Shown here: positions 21,636 through 36,600 of the stretch, one piece after another
How the letters are laid out: every line of letters begins with the position of its first letter
Position numbering within the stretch: position 1 is the stretch's first letter
Origin: Myoxocephalus aenaeus
Taxonomy: Eukaryota; Chordata; Actinopteri; Perciformes; Cottidae
Reading direction: 5' to 3'
Assembly: GCA_038501785.1 (NCBI GenBank)
Contig: JBAMJR010000089.1
Span: 7,717,501-7,781,500, forward strand
Length of the DNA: 64,000 bases
The notes under the pieces: model-generated
What the model was told of the DNA's origin: nothing
Databases searched by the model: none
The model's input: only the letters and a program-made list of their open reading frames with translations
Program-made: the position numbers and the translations under genes

Positions 21636-24600
21636 GTATGTTGGAGGGTATTTAGGTTAAAGTGCACAAAAAACATTTTCTCACTTACCCCGGATACAAA
21701 AAAGCATTTTGAGAAATGTGCCTTCACACACCAGTACACTTTTCAAGTTTTTAGGGGTCATTTTTAAGCCTTTATTAAATAGTATGTGGTCGGAAGCTGA
21801 CAGGAAATGAAGATGAACGTAAAGACTACTCGGTCAAGTTTCATCCCATCCTGTTTAGGCCTCCAAGACGAGTGAAATGAAGGACTTGTTCAGACAAACA
21901 AGAGGAGGTTTAGTTTACGTCAGCACAGGTATTAGAAATAGAGGTCTCTAATCTTTACTTTCTATCCTGTGAAATGCTGGATAGTTTTACCTTTTTGACA
22001 AGGACGTAAGTAGGCATTGCTTTATTTTAAAGGATCACGTGGCAAAAATCTTAAGAACTGCTGCTCAACGACACACTTACTCACACTTTCGATTTGACAA
22101 TTATACATCGACTAGTTTTACAAAAAGCTCAGGATTTGCAAACCAGAGCAATTTAAAAAAAAAGTCTCCAGTGTGATCATTCAACATCTTATTCTTGCCG
22201 TCTATTTTTTTACGTTACAGACAAAAGTAGCCTTCAGTCTGACGGCACAAAGACACAAAGACACCAGTGTTCGCCCTGAACGCACACAACACAACAAACA
22301 CACCCTTCCCAGTTCAGCACTAGAATGACAGTTGCGATGCCTGGTACCACTCCTGCTGAAGCCCATCACAGAAGATACATTGACCAATGTCGTTTCTGTA
22401 AACCTAACAAACAGATTAAATATTGACTACAAATATACTTTTTTGCAATTGCTGAAACACACATTTTGAAACTAGGGCCCTCTTTGTCAAAAACTACTCA
22501 CGAAAACCAAAAACGTATTCACTAAATACCGAAATATCAAAATATCCAATGTAGACTATGAACACAAATGCAACTGGTTTCTTCTCAGTACTCAGAACAG
22601 CATCTGACACAACTTTAACTGAAGATGCCATGAACTTGCTCTGATTTTATAAGTGATCTAATTGATAACGGGTGTTTCCACAGGTGCATTCTGGGTGCAA
22701 GGTGGCTGTTAATTGAGTGTGGTATCTCAGAAGCGTTTAGTTTTAAACAATGTGTCTAATAGAGATAAAAGTGTGTAGTTATTTGCAAAAAGTGTGTTTT
22801 AGAATTCCGTGGTAATGAGTTTGTGATACCGCTCAACAAGTACCAGATAAACGTTGGAGGAGAGAGTGAAAGCAACTCGGCCAGCTTTCATAATCAATTA
22901 AGATGATTTAGTTTCAGATTAACAAGAGATCAAGGTGAGCTTTACCAACAGTTCAAAATACATTAGAATAGTTTCCTTGGCAGTCCTAAAGAGAGAGGAA
23001 GTTGGTTGAAAAGTCAGTGTGTTACTCAGACCATGACCCGTGTCTGTAAAACTCCCTCTGATCAGAGATCATAAACTCTGAGATGATATTTATCTTTATG
23101 AAAGGCGGGACATGAAAGGATCTCTGTCGGATCCGAGGCGTGTCTTTTCCTCTGCAGTTTGTCCGCCGCTTCTTTTCCACTGAAGTGATCCTCTTCCCCC
23201 TTTTGATTATGAGGATTGTTTTATGCTTTTATGATGTTGACCTTCTCTGGAGGAACAAGACACGTATTATGCTTCAAGATTACGACCGAGGTTACACCTT
23301 AACGTTGACAGATAACGCGGCCCTTCTGCTTATAACAGATATGTAGCGACAACGGCTACACAAGTGGCTTTAAAGATATGAAAATGGATTCATACAACAT
23401 CAAATATAAAAACACATAATACATAATTGTACATAAAAACATATAAAACATCATTGTACATGAAAATGCATAATACAACATCATTACAACAGTGAGGCGT
23501 TTGAGGGCAGAATGTCTCTTTCCACTAGTTTTATTCAGTAAATCATTGAATGCAGTTCCAGCAATAGGATGTTTGAGTGAAATCCATTGAGGATTATATA
23601 AGACTCCCTCTTCCTGATTCTTGTATTTCTTCCTTAATGTGCATCAGATGTTAATAACGGTGTTTTATCACTTTTTAGGTTGTGGCCACAGACGCAGACG
23701 GCCCCGAGTTCGGCACGCTGCTCTACTCTCTGTCCGACGGCTTTGACATGCAGGACAAACACCCGCTCTTCAAAATCCACCCCCGGACTGGAGAGCTGTG
23801 TGTCTCTCAGGACATCGACCGAGACTCGGGGCAGACGGTCCACGACATTCTGATCAAGGCCGAAGATCCAGTGAGTGGACTTCATTTAGGAGCAATTAGG
23901 TGACGAGAACTGCAGCGTCGCTTTACCTTTCTCAAACAAAACTCTCTTCTTTTCCTCACTCTTCCAACGCCAGGGAGGCCTGAGCGCTCAAACCTACGTG
24001 CACATAGAGGTAGAAGACCTGAACGATAACGCTCCGGTGTTCAACCCTGACGAGTACGCCATGAGCATCAGCAGCCACGCGCAGCCCGGCACGGAGATCC
24101 TCAACGTTATCGCCACCGACCGAGACGCTGGCAGCTTCGGACGGGTCACCTACGATGTCCTTCCCGGGGACGTGTCCAGTTTGTTCACGCTGGATAAAGA
24201 AACAGGTGGGCAGCCATGAGAAAACACGGCCTTTTAGCGTCTTTAGTGGTTTGTGAGAATGTTGAGTGGCTTAGACAACACAACAACACTGGACGCAACA
24301 CATTTACAAAACTGAAAAAGAAAATAGCAAAGGCAGAGACAATAACTCTTGTTATTGACTAACTGGGCCAAATGTTTTTTGGCACTTCAACACTGGTTTT
24401 CAGGTGGATAGTTACACTTTAATTTGTTGTTGTTGTTTTTATCTGTATTTGACTTGTTGTGTTAGACAAAGATTTATTGAACTTGACTTGTCACAAAGAT
24501 CCATTCAGCTGTCTTGCAGTAACTTATGTGACTGCAGTGCAGCATTCAGGGATAAACAGCTACTTACGTTGTGTAAGTCCTCGTGATCGCAGTGTCACAG

Positions 24601-27600
24601 CTCAGCAGGGGTTGACGCAGAAGGCCTAAAGCTTTATATCCCCATGTGGCCGAGAGTAGCGGAAGATTTGCACGCAGCCGCAATGTAATGCTGAATAAAG
24701 TATGACGATAACACCAACATTTTCAAGATGTATCTTAACTAGACTATCTTAACTGTTTCTTTACCCTGCTCTGTTGTCTTAATTGTGTGTAGCACTGTTC
24801 ATGTGCTACCTACTTTTTAAAAGGAAGTTTTGATTCCAGTGGCTGCAACTCCTTTTCTTTACTGATCAATCTGATGATTATTTTCTCAATAAATTGAATG
24901 ATATAAAAAAATATTTTAAATTGACAGGAAAAATCGGTGAGAAGATGAACCTGGAAAAAAAATTGCATTTTTGCTTGAAAAAATTATTGATATGATCAAA
25001 TGATTGAAATAATGTTTGTTATTCAACTAATCTTAATGAAACTTGTACCTGGTTAAATAAAGGAAAATACAGAATAACAATGAATAGCCATTAAGTAGTG
25101 GAATGTATCGCCTTGTCTGCGCTTCACGACTAAAACATTGAACTTGTTTCTGTCCCTGCAGGAATGCTCCTGCTGACCTCCACTCTGACCCACCTGGGTG
25201 CAGCCAGTGTGAAGCTCTCAATAACGGCACAGGATGGGGAGGGCTTGACCTCAGTCAGGCCCGCAGAGGTCACCATCAATGTTTTACGCAGCGCCCAGGC
25301 TCCAGCTGTGTTCAAGAGGTCTCGCTACACCTTTACGGTGCCTGAGGACGCACCGCCAGGGACTCCTGTGGGGACGGTGGAGGCCATAAACCCAGCGGGT
25401 GAGTGCATATGTGGACACGTTCTCGTTTTCTGGTCTAAGAGCAGCTGGAGGTTGATGTTTAAAAAACATTTTAATTTACCCTGTCCGGTTTAAACAAAAA
25501 TATTAAAATAAATAAGGTGAACTAAATGATTTAAAAGGCACATTTCTCAAACAGAGGATGTTGCAGGAATGCATTAAAGCAGGATTTTGTCCTGACAGAT
25601 GATCGTGACAAACACAATTGAGCGATCATTGTCATTGTTTAAATCTCCTTCCAGACATGAAGAGGCCAGCAGTAAAGAAGAGGTTTAATCTTTAATCCTC
25701 ATTAGCCACATGCACAGATGATAAAGGGTCATAGACGACTCTACACTGTATTTCATATCAGTATTCTGAGAGGTCAAAGATAGTCATCAACTTAAATATA
25801 CACATGGACTGGTGTAGAATGTATTGCTATTACAAATATGTTCATCATAATAGCATTTGTTTAGCAAGAGTTTATTTGATGTATTTAAAGGTAAAAGTGA
25901 GTTTTACATACTGTATAACAAATAGAGGAGATAAAGAAGTTTGCATTCTGCATAATATTTCATGTACCTTAAACTAGATCCTCCAGGATGATCTCTTTAT
26001 CGTCCCATAGTTATGTGTCACTAACTCCACTTAGTCCCTTCAGCAGCTAAAGCGCTCCCTGACACTAGACAGTTATTTAAGGTTGTCTAATCAATTAACA
26101 GATTAACAGAAACAACAGATTTGGGCCTGTTTGACGGGGTCGGGCGTCCATAAGCTGTCTGTGTGTTTCTGTGTTTTGTTGGTTGCTATTGAAGAGCACC
26201 AAACACTTGGAGGGGATTAATGAGATCTCCTGAGCTGTAATTACTTATTGTTGCTTTATTGTGTGTGCTGTGTGTTCATGTCTGGGCATCTTTTACCACA
26301 TTGGACTGCAAATTAATATACAAATTTTAGGTTGAGTGGTAATTTAGTTTATTTATTTTCTTTCTTAATCATTATTTTCCTCCTATTTTTCCTTTTATTT
26401 GGTATTTTGGGTTTTCTTTGTCCTGCTTTTGGGATTTCTGTCTCTGACATGTCCACCTCTTCCCCAAAGCAAAGCAGCTGCAAGTTGTTTGTGGTGTTCA
26501 CAGCAATAATAAATTACATTTAAAGTCAACTATAAGCACCTCTTTCCACAATAAATAATCAGTAAGCTGTTATGAGCTGTTTTCAGCAGAACTACTTTCT
26601 ACCAAAGAAATAGTGCCTCTGAAAACTGTTTACAGTTGGTCTGTGTATCACCGCGCCGCGTAATGGAGACACAAGCTCTTCCACAATTTAATCCGGCTCA
26701 TTAATTCTAAGCAGGTTTTAAGTGTATGTTCACACTGGAAAACTGACGACAAAATGTATACATGTTTTATGTATGCATACGAAAGAATGCTTGTGTTTTG
26801 TGTAGGGCTGAAGATAAAATCTAAATGTTATCAAAATTGCAATATGGACTACTGCAATTTTCAAATCACAGGAGGCGAAATGTGTTTTTAAATACCATTT
26901 TCAACTTAATATTGTTGTGCTGCAGAGATATGTTGACTCATATTCTATAGACTGAAAACATCTTTGATGACGCATTTAAAATTAGTCTTTGACAAAAAAA
27001 ACAGTAAAGTATATTTTTGGTATACTGACTGCAAACTACTGTGTACTATAAAGATTAATATGTAGTAGATACTGTTTTTATCGTTGTGAAAAAGAACAAA
27101 TGGACTGGAAATTTTCATAAACCTCCATTGTTTTGGGGAGGTAGAAATATCAAAAAAGTCTGGACCATTATTTTTTTTACTTTAGCATTTAGTAGAACAG
27201 GCCCTTTACTGTTTTGATGATCATCTATTAATAAAAACGCTTCGCCTTCACAGACTCAGAATCAGTGTCTTACCGGATCTCCTCTGGAGACCCTCAGGGT
27301 TTGTTCTCCGTTCACCCGAAGTCCGGCCTGATCAGCAACGTCCACCCTCTGGACCACGAGTCCCAGCCGTACGCCCTGCTGATGCTCCAGTCCTTCACGG
27401 ACACCTCTCCGGTGTACAGCACCACGCAGGTCAACATCACCATTGCCGACATTAACGACAACGCTCCGGTTTTCCCCAAACCCGGCGACACCATCACCGT
27501 TTCCCAAAACACACTCCCGGGCACAGTGTTGTTCATCGCCCACGCGCACGACTATGACAGCGGTGCCAACGGGCGGGTGCAGTATCACCTGAAAAGTACC

Positions 27601-30600
27601 AGAAGTGGGATGTTTGTCGTTGACCGCGACCTCGGGACGGTCACGTTGATCCAGAGTTTACAGGCGGGTCATCAGCAGAGGTACAGCCTGGAGATCGTGG
27701 CTAAAGATGAAGGGGAACTCTCCCTGAGCTCCACGCTGAGCCTGACGGTCAACGTGGACCGCACCGCTGCTGAAGACAGCCTGGCCTTCGAGACGCTGGT
27801 CTACCAGGTGGAGATCGGTGAGGGCTACAGGAAAGATTCCAGGGTCATCCAGGTGAGGGCGCACCGCAGCCGGGGAGCTCACATGTCCAACTCGGGCCTC
27901 GGCTACTCCCTGGAGGCGGAGGCCGGATTTCCTCCTGCTCCGTTTCGGATTCACCCAAACACCGGATGGTTGTTCCTCTCCCACAATCTGGACTTTGAGA
28001 CAGAATCCACGTTTCGTTTTCGCGTGTTGGCCGCGGCCGGGGAGGCCTCGCTGGCGAACATGACGGCGACCGCCACGGTGATCGTGCTGGTGCTGGACAT
28101 CAACGACAACCCGCCGGTGTTCAGCAGCGAGGTCTACTACTTCACCGTGTCGGAGGGGGCGTCGCCTCAAGGCCTGGTGGGAACGGTCAAGGCCATGGAT
28201 AAGGATTCTGGGGAAAACGCCCAGCTGTCCTACATCCTGCTCACCGATGGGAAGTTCTTTCGCATCAACGCAAAAACAGGTAAAATAAAAATGGTAACGC
28301 TTGCTATGACACCCATGTCTACAATGTGTGTTATAAACTGCTTATATGCCTGTGTAATCATAGTTATAAGCAATCATTATTATTATTCACAATGCGTTAT
28401 ACAAAATGCATAGCACATTATAAAGCATTTTATATTAAGTATCATAATACTTCATTATAACTGGTCACTCAATCACAATTTTATAATTTATTATGTGATT
28501 ATAAGTTACTCTTAGTGGTCTTTAAGTCAAGTTAAAAATATATCATTACATCTATGAAAGAGTAACACAAAAGGTTGTGAAATAATATTTTACTTAAAGC
28601 GATTTAGGGTAACTTATAATCACATAATGCATTATTAATAGTATAACAGTGGAAATTTTAATACACTGTGATCATTTGGGAAAACAATGTCAGTATTGAT
28701 ATTTAACCGTTATAAGTTATTATGAAAGGCTTTATAATGTGTTATGATTATTGTTATAAAGCATTATTGATATGTATGAGTGCTTATAACTTTGATTATA
28801 CAGTATTATGAGAAGATAACGTATTATATGTATGTTTAGGATGTTTAAAGCGTAGCCAAAGAGTCACATCGATAACTCCACCTTGAGGTCGCATTGGGCT
28901 TTACAGTGCAAAAAGGTGAGCGTCCTCACCTTTTTGTCCCTTCTCTCTGCCCTTCCAGGTGAGATTATCAACTGGGTGGCTTTGGACCGGGAGCAGCACG
29001 GCCAGCACAGTCTGAAGGTGATGGTTACGGACCAGGGCCACCCTCGTCTCAATGCCACCGCCACCGCTCACATCCTGGTCACGGACATCAACGACAACAC
29101 TCCCCAGTTCACACACCTGCCTGCCAGCAAGGAGCTTAACGTGCAGGTAATCGCGTTAAAATCTCACCTGAACGTTGAACTACAAGAGTGTGTGTGTGGT
29201 CCTGATAGACGGACAGACCTTCGATGGCGGTAAGAAAGATTATTGTTATAGAATATAGAGTGTGTACTTTTTTTTTCTAATAGTTTTATTCTGATGAAAA
29301 TGACCTTGAGATGAGTTTTCCCTTTTTTGTAAGAGTGGATCACTAAACATCAATCACTCTTGATTTGTGACGTGTTCCGGTCACTTTTTCACCTAAATGA
29401 CATTAACGATTATATTTTCATCCGGTGAGATTATAGTAATGTACAATTTTTTTTTTTAATACATCAGCAGACTTGCAGATATGCATCTGGTTGACATGTG
29501 GTTATATATCCAGTCTCATCCACCTATTGCAGATATGGGCCGGTCTCCCAGCTGGCTCCTTGGTGACCAACATGTTTGCCAAAGATTTAGACGCAGGAGA
29601 AAATGGAACAGTCACACTGACTATGGTTACAGGTGAGTTACACACACTGTGCACGTTCCCTGTTCCAGTGTTATGGATGAGTTCCTGGGTAGCACCGTCT
29701 TGTGTTTTCTCTCAGCTGAGTTACAGGTTGAGGGTTTTGGACACTTTGAGATTGACGGTGAAAGTGGAGACATCCGAACAACGGAGCTGTTCACCGAGGA
29801 CACCGAGCCGCTCTACACTCTGAAAGTAACGGCCAAGGACAGCGGAGTCCCACCTCTGGAGGACACTGCTGTCATTCATGTCCAGGTACAGTTATCGCTC
29901 CACTTTGTACCACGACTACTGGAGGGAGTCTGCATGTACTGATTCTGACTCAGAAATTAGCCTTGTGGGTTTCTTGTAATTGTAATTGTTGTACACCATT
30001 GAAAAACACAGATTCAACAAACTATAGTTTATTACTATATATTTATTTCAAAACACTTTGCCTTTGTTATTATTGTTATTATTTCAGCATAATCCGACAA
30101 GTGCCACAAACAAAAACATAATGTTCTTCCTGCATGAGGGTTAAGGTTAATTTGAGATGCACTGTGTCATTAAATCTGTAATAAACATTACGTCTTGGTC
30201 CGGCGCCTCTTCAGGCGCTTTGAACATTACGATGGAAGTATATGACGGCCACTCCCATGCTCACTTAGGTTTCATAAATTGTAGTAATTTTTTGGTTGAC
30301 ATAATTTGTTACACAGATTTGGTGCGAAATGTAACCATTTTTGACCACTCTAGAATTGATCAAAATGATCAGAAGTGACTCAAAAATACCACATTAAGAC
30401 CTTGAGGAACACCATAGAAAGAGTCATACTGTGATTTGTTATCTAGATACTTTTGACTTTTGGAGAATTCTGCAAGAATTACGCTTTTCGACAGTTTGAT
30501 GGCGAACACTTCTGTTCGGGAAGCTTCTCAGAAACCCGCTTATTGTCAGTACAGCGAGGGAAGCCATATATCCTCTGAAAGCCCAAGGTATCTAATCTGT

Positions 30601-33600
30601 GGTTGTAAAAGATTGTGAAGCTGTGATTATGCTCAAGGTCACCGCAGGTCATTTTATACAGTGACGACTCACGATGGGAAATGGCCACTATGGGGTTCCA
30701 TGCTCTGACCTCAGGGTTCTCTGACCTCAGGGTTCTCTGACCTCAGGGTTCTCTGACCTCAGGGTTCTCTACTCTGACCTCAGGGTTCTCTACTCTGACC
30801 TCAGGGTTCTATGCTCTGACCTCAGGGTTCTATACTCTGATCTCAGGGTTCTATACTCTGATCTCAGGGTTCTATACTTTGACCTCAACGTTCTATGCCA
30901 GGGGTATTTAACAAAAATTTAGTGAGGTCCAGTTAGAGAGAATTTCCTCATGCAAAGGTCCGGAACATCACAATAATGTCCAATTTGCGCTCTATGATTT
31001 TGTGCGATATGTATTGAAGTAGCCAACAGTTGTATTAACGTGTATATATATGTAATGAGATTTTTTTCATGCCAGTTTTTTTGTTCTTACCTTCTAATTC
31101 TTCCCAGTGTTTTGGCTTGTAATGTCACATTTTTGCCGTGAGTTTTAAAACTGTATTCCCCCTGCAGGTCCATGGGTTGGAGGCTCTGTACGGCCACGCC
31201 GAACACCAAACTATGAGGCGCTTTACGGTGAAGGAGGGCACTGAGCCGCCGACCGTCATCGGCTCTGCCTCTGTTTCATATCAAGGGAGAGTCCACTATT
31301 CCATCTCCGAGGGCGACGGGAGCGTTCACTTCGGCATCGACGGCTCCTCTGGGGACATTTACGTCAACCAGCCGCTGGACTACGAGTCGGCCATGCAGTA
31401 CCGCCTCATGGTGCGAGCTGAAGACGTTGCTCTCTCTCCCGGAGCCAACATGTCTGTGCTGGTCAGTGTGATCGTGGAGGACGTCAACGACCACACGCCC
31501 TGGTTTCCTGACAAACTGGTGACGTTCGGCCTGTGGGAGGACGCCGCAGTCGGATCGCTGGCGTTCGCTTTTCACGCCAGGGACGCCGATGGGACTTTTC
31601 CTAACAGCGACCTCCGCTACTCCCTGACTTTGGACCCTGAACTGAGCAGGCCTTCCTCGCGCTTCCCGTTTCATATCAACCCTCACACGGGGAGCCTGAC
31701 CATAACGGCGCCGCTAGACCGCGAGACCAACCCCAGCTTCGCCTTCACTGTGACGGCCACAGACCAGGCGAAGAGGAAGGACGAGCGGAGACAGGCGTCG
31801 GTGACGGCGCAGGTGTTCCTGCTGGATGTGAACGATAACAGGCCGGTGTTCATATCGGCGGACGCGGTCCAGGTGATGGAGGATGCAGAAGTGGGGAGTC
31901 TGCTGCATCATTTTGTGGCCATAGATGGAGATCTCGGGGAAAACGGGGTGGTCTCCTACGTCATTATCGCTGGAAACAAGGACGGGTTCTTCACACTGGC
32001 GGAGAAAACAGGTACGATTCTTATTTATAGATAGACCGGGCGGATATATCAGAAGATATTAGCTCACTGCTGTTATATTTGTAGTCAGTAGATAAGGGAT
32101 CCCTATGAATAATGTTTTTTCTGTGATATTCAAGTTAATATTGGCTATATATCGTTACATTTAAATATTCATATTGGTATTTCAGTCCACTATTGGTAGG
32201 CATTTTTTTATTTGAATACTTTTCCTGCAGTACAAAAATATTCTGATTGGTCAAAGGATTTGAAGCACCTGAAAACTTGATTTAAAATCTTAAATTGCTC
32301 CTCATTCTCATGTGGAAGTTAACGTGTGTCACCAAATAAGCAGAAATCAAGGTTTAAAGTTCCTTAAAAAAAACATACAGAAAAATCGGTATGTTGTTTT
32401 GTTTTATTGCATGTCAATCTAGAAAGTTTAAAGCAAGATTACCAGACGTCATCGTCATATTCAGAGTTCCTCTTCCTCCGTCTTCCACAGGCCTCTTGCT
32501 CCTGTCGGCCCCTCTGGACTACGAGACGCAGCGGTTCCACCGCCTGACCGTCCGTGCGGTGGACCGCGGCCGGCCCGCGCTCTCCTCCAGCCAGACTCTG
32601 GCGGTGGAGGTAGGGGATGTGAACGACCAGACGCCGGTCTTCTTTCAGAGCGTCTACAACGCCAGTGTGGCGGAGAACAGAGACCCCGGAGAACCAGTGA
32701 TCCGGGTCTCTGCCGCTGACGATGATTCAGGTGATAATGATCAGATTGTTATGAATTATCAGCATGTTTGGTCTTAATTCTGTGTTTTTGACTTAATGCT
32801 ATCACATAGAAGTAAAAAAATGGGAGAAAAGAATTCGGTTAATTTTTTAACACAATAAAAAATTATCACTAGTCGCAGCCCTGGATTAAATGTTAATAAT
32901 AATAAGTAATCTACAGTTTAGAATTTAAATAAATGTAATAATCGTTTTTGCTCAAAACAAAATTGAAAAATGCCCATCACAATTTCCAAGATGATGGTCC
33001 AGATGTGTTTGGCCCAACCAACATTTAAAGACTAAAGACATTAAGTTTATTATCACATAACATTAATGATCTCACCAAATCCTTATAATTGAGAAGCTGA
33101 AATTTTTGTGCAAGCCATCTAAGAAAAATAAGGTTTTTATTCACTTTAAAAAAAATGGCACTTGCATATCTAGTTTTTTTTTTATGTAGTGTTTACAAAT
33201 ATACACACTGTCTATGTTTGGCTAGACATAAATTCTGAGGGCGCATGCTATTTTTTTCCAAGTATGAGAAAATAAAGAGTGATCTGAATGCACTCTGAAC
33301 CGGGACGACCCAACAACACCTCAGCTCCTATTGATGGAGATAGGTTGTCAAAAAAAAATTACGATTTATAAGAAAATCACTGGACTTCCTTAAAAATCAT
33401 GGTTATGTTTTAAGAGGAAACTGTTAGCCTTCAACTTCAGCCTGAAATCCTTCTGTGGAGTGCAGATGGCAGTTTGCCTCTAAGGAGCCTAGATGGCAGC
33501 ACTAGCTTGTCTCCTTGAGGCCGAACAGCCTCAAACCATGCACAGACTCAATATGCATAAAACCAAACAGTGACACATAAATATAACATTAAACACATAA

Positions 33601-36600
33601 AAAAAAGTGTCTAAGCTAAAAAATATTGGTGTATTTTATCAACAATAATGAAGACATGAATAGTTTTTTATTTATTTTTCTGTAGCATTTAAACCTGTAA
33701 ATATTACTAAATGGCAAAAAGAGGAAATTCCCCTTCAACATTTCTCTGTTTTAAGCGGTACTAGTTTGTTTTTTATTGTCTTTAAAGCAAAGTACCACAT
33801 GACAAATGCAGTGGCGCAGCAGCTCACTCTGCCGTGTTTTCTTTAAACTTGTGCAGTGAATCAAGGTCGTCTGTTTTGTTTCACTCCATTAGCGCTTTAA
33901 TTGGAACCAACCCCCTGCCCCCGTTTTCTTCTCCTTCATATACTCTATGTTCACTGTACATCCCAGTCAATCTCATTCATCTAACCCCATAATCATATTC
34001 ACAAATCTACACATCAGTCCTGTTTATTTAAACACGTTGTGCTCAGGGGGGGTTCCACCTCGTCTCGTCGTGTTACGAGTCCCTTTAAATACTGAAGGTG
34101 GATGGCATGTGGCAGGAGCGTCTGCACAGGAGGGGTTTTGATGTGAACTGGGGGTGAGAATTGTCCAAGAACAGCAAGCACAAGGCTCCTCTGGGAGATT
34201 TGAGAGGTCCTCTCTCATGATGATTTCCATAATCCATGCCATCTGTGCCAATAGGCGCCGTGTTTTCATCTGTCTCCTCAAATCGCCTCGTCTGGCGGCT
34301 CAGCCCGCTCTCCCAGCAGTCTTATTTGATTATCATTTCTGCTGCTTTTTCCCCCCCTACCAACGCTCCCCAAAGATGACCATTGTTTTGTGCTTGTGTC
34401 GGCCCCGGTATCGAGTTTCCATGTGTTGAAGTCAGTCAGAGGAGAAGTAGAATATCAACGAGCGAGACAGCCAACCTTTGCGTTACTCGGGGTTCCACTT
34501 TTGTTTGCGCAAATGTTCAGACGTTCTGAGGGATTTTTAAAGAATAGCTGTGTTGTCCTCCGGGTCAAAATTGTATTAAAAATGCAACCCATATTTTAGG
34601 AAAAGAGAAAATATCAAATACCATTCAAACGTTTCAATCCGGTTACAGAACAATTGTCAGCAATGTTGGTTTACTCAAATTACAAAAAAACACATTTCTC
34701 ACTTAGTGCTTGGAAAAAACAACAACCATAAAACATTTCATCCACAGAGCGAGCAGCAGTTTTCACTCCCCATGATGCAGTTTTTTTTTTCATCACACCA
34801 GCTTTCATATTGTCTTTTTTCCCCTGAACACTGCATCCATTCATTGTCCAGTCCAGGTAAACGGAGGACAGTTTCAGGGCCGGTCTGCTGCAGCAAAGGG
34901 CTCTCAGATTACGGTTTTCCTCCGCTGTCCTCTTTTTTTTTTTTTTTTTTTTTAAAGGTGATTCTGTGATTTACTAAACCCTGTGGTCCTGTTTTCAATA
35001 TGGCGTCTGTTAATAATGCCTGTCTGCAAAGGAAGCCATAAACATCAACTCACCTGATGAGGTGCTGAACTCAACCTCAGGACTGAAGTGAATGCTGAGA
35101 TTGAAAGAAAACATGATTATAGACGTAGTATTATCTTGTTTTATAGAAGTAAAAAAAAAGCTAATTGATGTAATTATTGACTTCTTTTCAGGTGTTATTC
35201 ATGACAAAGACAATATTACATGTCTAATCCGCATGGAAGAATGATAACTGAAATAACTTTCAGCGTAGACTTTACTTTCACATTAAAGAAATTTCTATAC
35301 AGAGCCATATGTTAATTATACAGCCTGGAAAATGAGGTCTTTTTGGATGATATTTTTGCTTGAGAGAGATTTATACAAGAGTTCCTGGTGTCTGTTACAC
35401 AAGGACTTTTCTCTCTAAATGTTTTTGCACTTCGATGCACATGCCGGGCACCATGTGGTACAGAAGACTTAAATAAATAAATGAATAACCATAATAATAA
35501 TAATTTTGGAACCTTAATCATACATTTTTGGTTGTGCTTATTTTAGTAGTTTCCCACACATTTTATGACATGTTGTTTTGAAGCCTGTAAACAATCGTTA
35601 ACCTCCCGTGTTCCTCCCCCAGAGGAGAACGCTGTGGTGTGGTACAGTCTGCTGCCTGGCGCCGGCTACGAGCTCTTCAGCATCAACCCGTACACCGGTC
35701 TGATCACCACCACCTCCTACCTGGACCGAGAGCAGCAGCATCACTTCACTCTCAGAGGTACAACACAAACCCGTTACACCTGAGAGACACACAGGAGCGG
35801 ATAGAAATAGTGCCTTGAAACACACTCTGGTCCTTGGCGAGCAGTTTGAAGTGATGGTGTTTTGTCTCTTCACTTTGAGGATGTGTGTTACTTGTAATTT
35901 AATAAAACCCCGCCCCTTCAGAAACCCCGTTGAAGAGACAGTCAAGAAGACATTGAGGTAACAGCTGAAAAAAAGCAAGCCTCTGCTAGCGTCACAGGAC
36001 GTTTCATGAATTAAATGTAAAGCTCACTACGCTTCATGGGAAATGAGCAGTGGCGCTACATCACACACCAAATTAATGAGTTTGTTAATGAGCGCCATTT
36101 TAAAGCTCCAAGGATAACGATGCAATGCGCCGGTAGCCTGATCCCGCTCAGATTGATCACGTCGTACGTTTCCTTCGCTGAGCATCATTTTGCAATGTCC
36201 AGATGGGAAAAGAAAACCTGAGTTTTTACCAGTCAGGTGCCGATGGGTAAATAATCCAACTCTTCATAATCTCCAGATGGACACAGGTTTAGAGACTAAA
36301 TTGATGTAGATTTAACGTTTGTGTTGACCAGCTAGACCTACAGTACATTACCAATGGCTGTGATATGGATTCCTTGAATGAAAAATGTCTTTTAATGAAA
36401 ATCTTCTCCAGTGTGAAGCTCAACCCCAACCAACTGCTCGAAAGCCTGTGATTCTTAAGGGTTGTAGAAATATCAAAAAGAAATGTAAAGCTGCCACATA
36501 CAGCCTGTTTCAAACGGAGACATTTCTCTCGTTCTCTGTTTCTCATTCTCTACCTTCTCTCTTGGCACGCTTCACAGCCAAAGTCATAAAGAATTCAGCC

